From contig JAXRKN010000044.1 of NCBI GenBank assembly GCA_038502055.1, positions 9,077,501 to 9,141,500 on the forward strand: 64,000 bases of DNA. Reading direction: 5' to 3'. A program made the position numbers and the translations under genes. This DNA is from Tanytarsus gracilentus (taxonomy: Eukaryota > Arthropoda > Insecta > Diptera > Chironomidae). Under the pieces are notes generated by a model, which was given only the letters and a program-made list of their open reading frames with translations, ran no database searches and was not told where the DNA came from. This document shows positions 61,498 to 64,000 of this stretch, piece by piece (positions within the stretch are counted from its first letter, which is position 1; the number at the start of each line of letters is the position of its first letter).

Positions 61498-64000
61498 GCC
61501 AAGTGTGCAATCTAGATTTAGTGCATATGTTGTGCATTGTACAAACAAATCTCCTCCTCTCCAATTTAATTGAAACAACAATCTAATGGCAGCTAAACAA
61601 TAAATCTCGCTCATGAGCACGTAAACCAGCTTGAAAATGGGAAAAAGATGAAAAGTTTTTTCTCCTCGCGCATCTCAGCGAGCGCAGATTGTAATTTGTT
61701 ATTTACATATTTTTTTCCAACTCGTTCTCTCAACTTAAAATAGCCATTAACTTATCAGACAAAACGGAATATGTTTAATGGAAATCACAAACGAGATGGA
61801 GGTCAATACTTTATTTTTTCCTCAGCTATGCACACACCATTCATTGAACATCTTTCAACTCTATGGAGCATGCTGACTCAGGCTTAGCATTTTTCGTTTA
61901 TTGAAATGTAATCTAAATTTAGCCTCGAGATATTGAACTTTGAATTGCTTTCAATAATTTTAAATTCCTTTTGCCGCCAGAGAAAGAGAGAAAAGTAGAG
62001 AGAGAAGAAATGTTAGAACATTTAAAATACATCGAAGCATCATCAAGGCTTTTATGAAATAATTTGAAAATTATGTCATGAGATCGATCTAAACTTTTTA
62101 AGAAAATGTGCAACTTTTTGAAAATGCTTAAAATTTTTTAAACCAAATTCCTTTTTTAAAATCTCAACTTTTTTTAAGGTATCGTGAACCTAAGAATTTT
62201 ATCCCAATAAAATATAGAAAAGTCTTAAAGATGTCACATGAAAACATCATTAGAGTTCATGGAATGTCAATTGACTTAAGAATCTCTCATAAAACTTCAT
62301 TTTAAAAAAAATAAGCAATGAGAGCGTAAGAAATTTGAGCTCAACGTTTAAATGACATTACAATTCCTCCATTCAAGATTGTTTACGCTGCAATTTATTT
62401 TCATTTCCATTTCTTAGATGTATTTTCTGAGTGGAAAGAGAGAGACGCATACGTGATATCATTAGACAATGAACTTGTAAACTGCTATTCCTGCATGAGT
62501 ATCCGACATCAACAATTTTTTGAGAGCAAAACGTTTTCGAGTGCATTCTCAGCATTTAAAGAAATTGTTAACTGGGAAGGAGAAAAAATAGAATTTGTTG
62601 AGTGGGCACTTGTGAGTTAAAGCACAACAAATATTTTTCATTGTAGTTTTTATGAAGAAAATAATATTTTAAATACAACAATTGAAGCAAAACTGATTTT
62701 TAAAATTTAAATTTTTAACACTTTAGAGAATTTACTCTCCACTATAATTGTTTGATGTTTGTTTTTGCTTCCAATTTTTTTAATCCCTTTCTAAATGTTT
62801 TATATAAATTTTTTAAAAATAAACAATGAACCTCACGAGAGAATAAACTAAATATTTTTTCATTCGAGGGCTGATTACACTCTAATGAGATGCGTGTGCG
62901 GTTCATCGACCTGAATTTAACCATTATTTATTGCGTCACACGAAACTACCGATGTTGACCGCATTTGAAAAGTCAGAGTCCCTTTTTTGATGAAGCTATT
63001 TCGAAAAAAAAAATATTCATGACTGTCGTGCACGAGGGCGAAAAATTAATTCATGAGCATTAAATAAATTTTAAATTGTTATGTTATTGCTGCTTGCTGC
63101 ACACAGCAGTGTCATCCTTGCGGATAAAAAAAATTATCGAACAGCACCAGCGTGAATATTTAATGCGACCTCATGTGCACTATGACAATTAATCCGCTTA
63201 ATTGACGTTCATTTTGCACACACATGCAGATAGGCATTTTTGAGGAATGAGATGGAGATGCAAACATTTTATAGCCATTAAAATTTATATACATTAACGC
63301 AAAATCCAATTTACATCTCTATGTTGCTAATTTAGATTTCTATTTTTGTTTACTTGATAAAACAAATGAAAATGTTTCAATCGCAAAATGAGTTTCAAAT
63401 TGCATAATTTTGTTGTGGATGTTTAATGTCTTCATCTGATTGTTGAAAATTTTATAAATTTTCTCATCATCTCACATATTTGTTTACAAACATAATTAAT
63501 CTCTAACCCTTCTCTAAATTAACTCAAAGTGTTTTTAGAGGAAGACATCACATGAAAAATATGAAAAGTGTTGAAGCTCCGGAGGAAAATTACGGGTGAA
63601 AGCAAATAAACAAACAAATGCGCGACAAACTGTACACCGAAACCCTCTCTATTTACATTTTCACAGACTGGATTTGAAAATTTTCATTACATTTTGCTGC
63701 TGTTGTGACAACATGCGACTCATGCAGCCGCTATAGAAATTGAGTTCGATTTGAGGATGAAAAAAATTTTGTAGGTGGCATAATTTCGGAAACGTGGTGC
63801 ACACCGAACATCATTAATGAATTTCGTAGGGCGAGAAATGCGTGCGTGCAACAACGGAAGTAGAAAAATACCAGGAAAGCCGCCTACAGTAATAAAAGTT
63901 ACAATTTACTATTTTCGGATTTTGAAAATTTAGCTCGATGGGGGAAGAAATGCGATAAATTCGAAATGGTTTGTCTCGCACGATATGCGAGAGTCGATAC

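Larger units (their letters stand above)
56680..64000. other. Stretch without recognised gene
   Basis: AT-rich DNA. No coding region with domain or splice support was seen on either strand. It holds three short palindromic features (57998-58036, 60274-60466, 61396-61497). A robo 5' exon could lie here or beyond the window. Confidence 0.55.

Noticed and set aside
1..64000. CRISPR arrays, operons or ribosome-binding sites
   Set aside because: The window is clearly eukaryotic, with introns, TATA boxes and AATAAA signals. No regularly spaced repeats exist.

Overview
The window looks like nuclear DNA from a lower (nematoceran) dipteran, possibly a midge. It is very AT-rich, has GT-AG introns that range from 49-71 bp to more than 7 kb, and carries insect-type genes. 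The species cannot be fixed from the sequence.

Three protein-coding genes are supported. (1) An orthologue of the Slit receptor Roundabout, Robo1 type, occupies 17.3-48.35 kb on the minus strand. I could chain 19 exons with compatible splice phases, from the start of Ig1 to the stop codon: five Ig domains, three FN3 domains, one membrane segment and a cytoplasmic tail with CC0, CC1 and CC2 motifs. The signal-peptide exon was not found and must lie upstream (above 48.35 kb). (2) A two-exon gene for a secreted leucine-rich-repeat protein (490 aa) lies on the plus strand at 12.26-13.78 kb, with its own TATA box and polyadenylation signal, tail-to-tail with robo. (3) A seven-exon major facilitator superfamily transporter of the SV2-like type lies on the plus strand at 53.5-56.6 kb. 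It may be nested in the undetected first intron of robo.

The rest is AT-rich intergenic and intronic DNA with repeats. The clearest mobile element is a 1,220-bp foldback element at 8,816-10,035: inverted arms of about 540-565 bp and a perfect 9-bp target-site duplication. It sits beside a 28-base poly(T) and a GC-richer stretch that looks like a retroelement end. Short AT-rich palindromes of about 50-190 bp with termini like CAAGGG(A/T)TGG recur across the window, in intergenic DNA and in robo introns, and look like one MITE family. An exact 80-bp direct repeat lies near the left end. I saw no tRNA, rRNA, known microRNA or CRISPR array.

Layout: 1-8.8 kb, no gene; 8.8-10.6 kb, transposon cluster; 12.2-13.8 kb, LRR gene; 13.8-17.3 kb, intergenic; 17.3-48.35 kb, robo; 48.35-53.5 kb, no gene seen; 53.5-56.7 kb, transporter; 56.7-64 kb, no gene seen. 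The three genes share no evident pathway.
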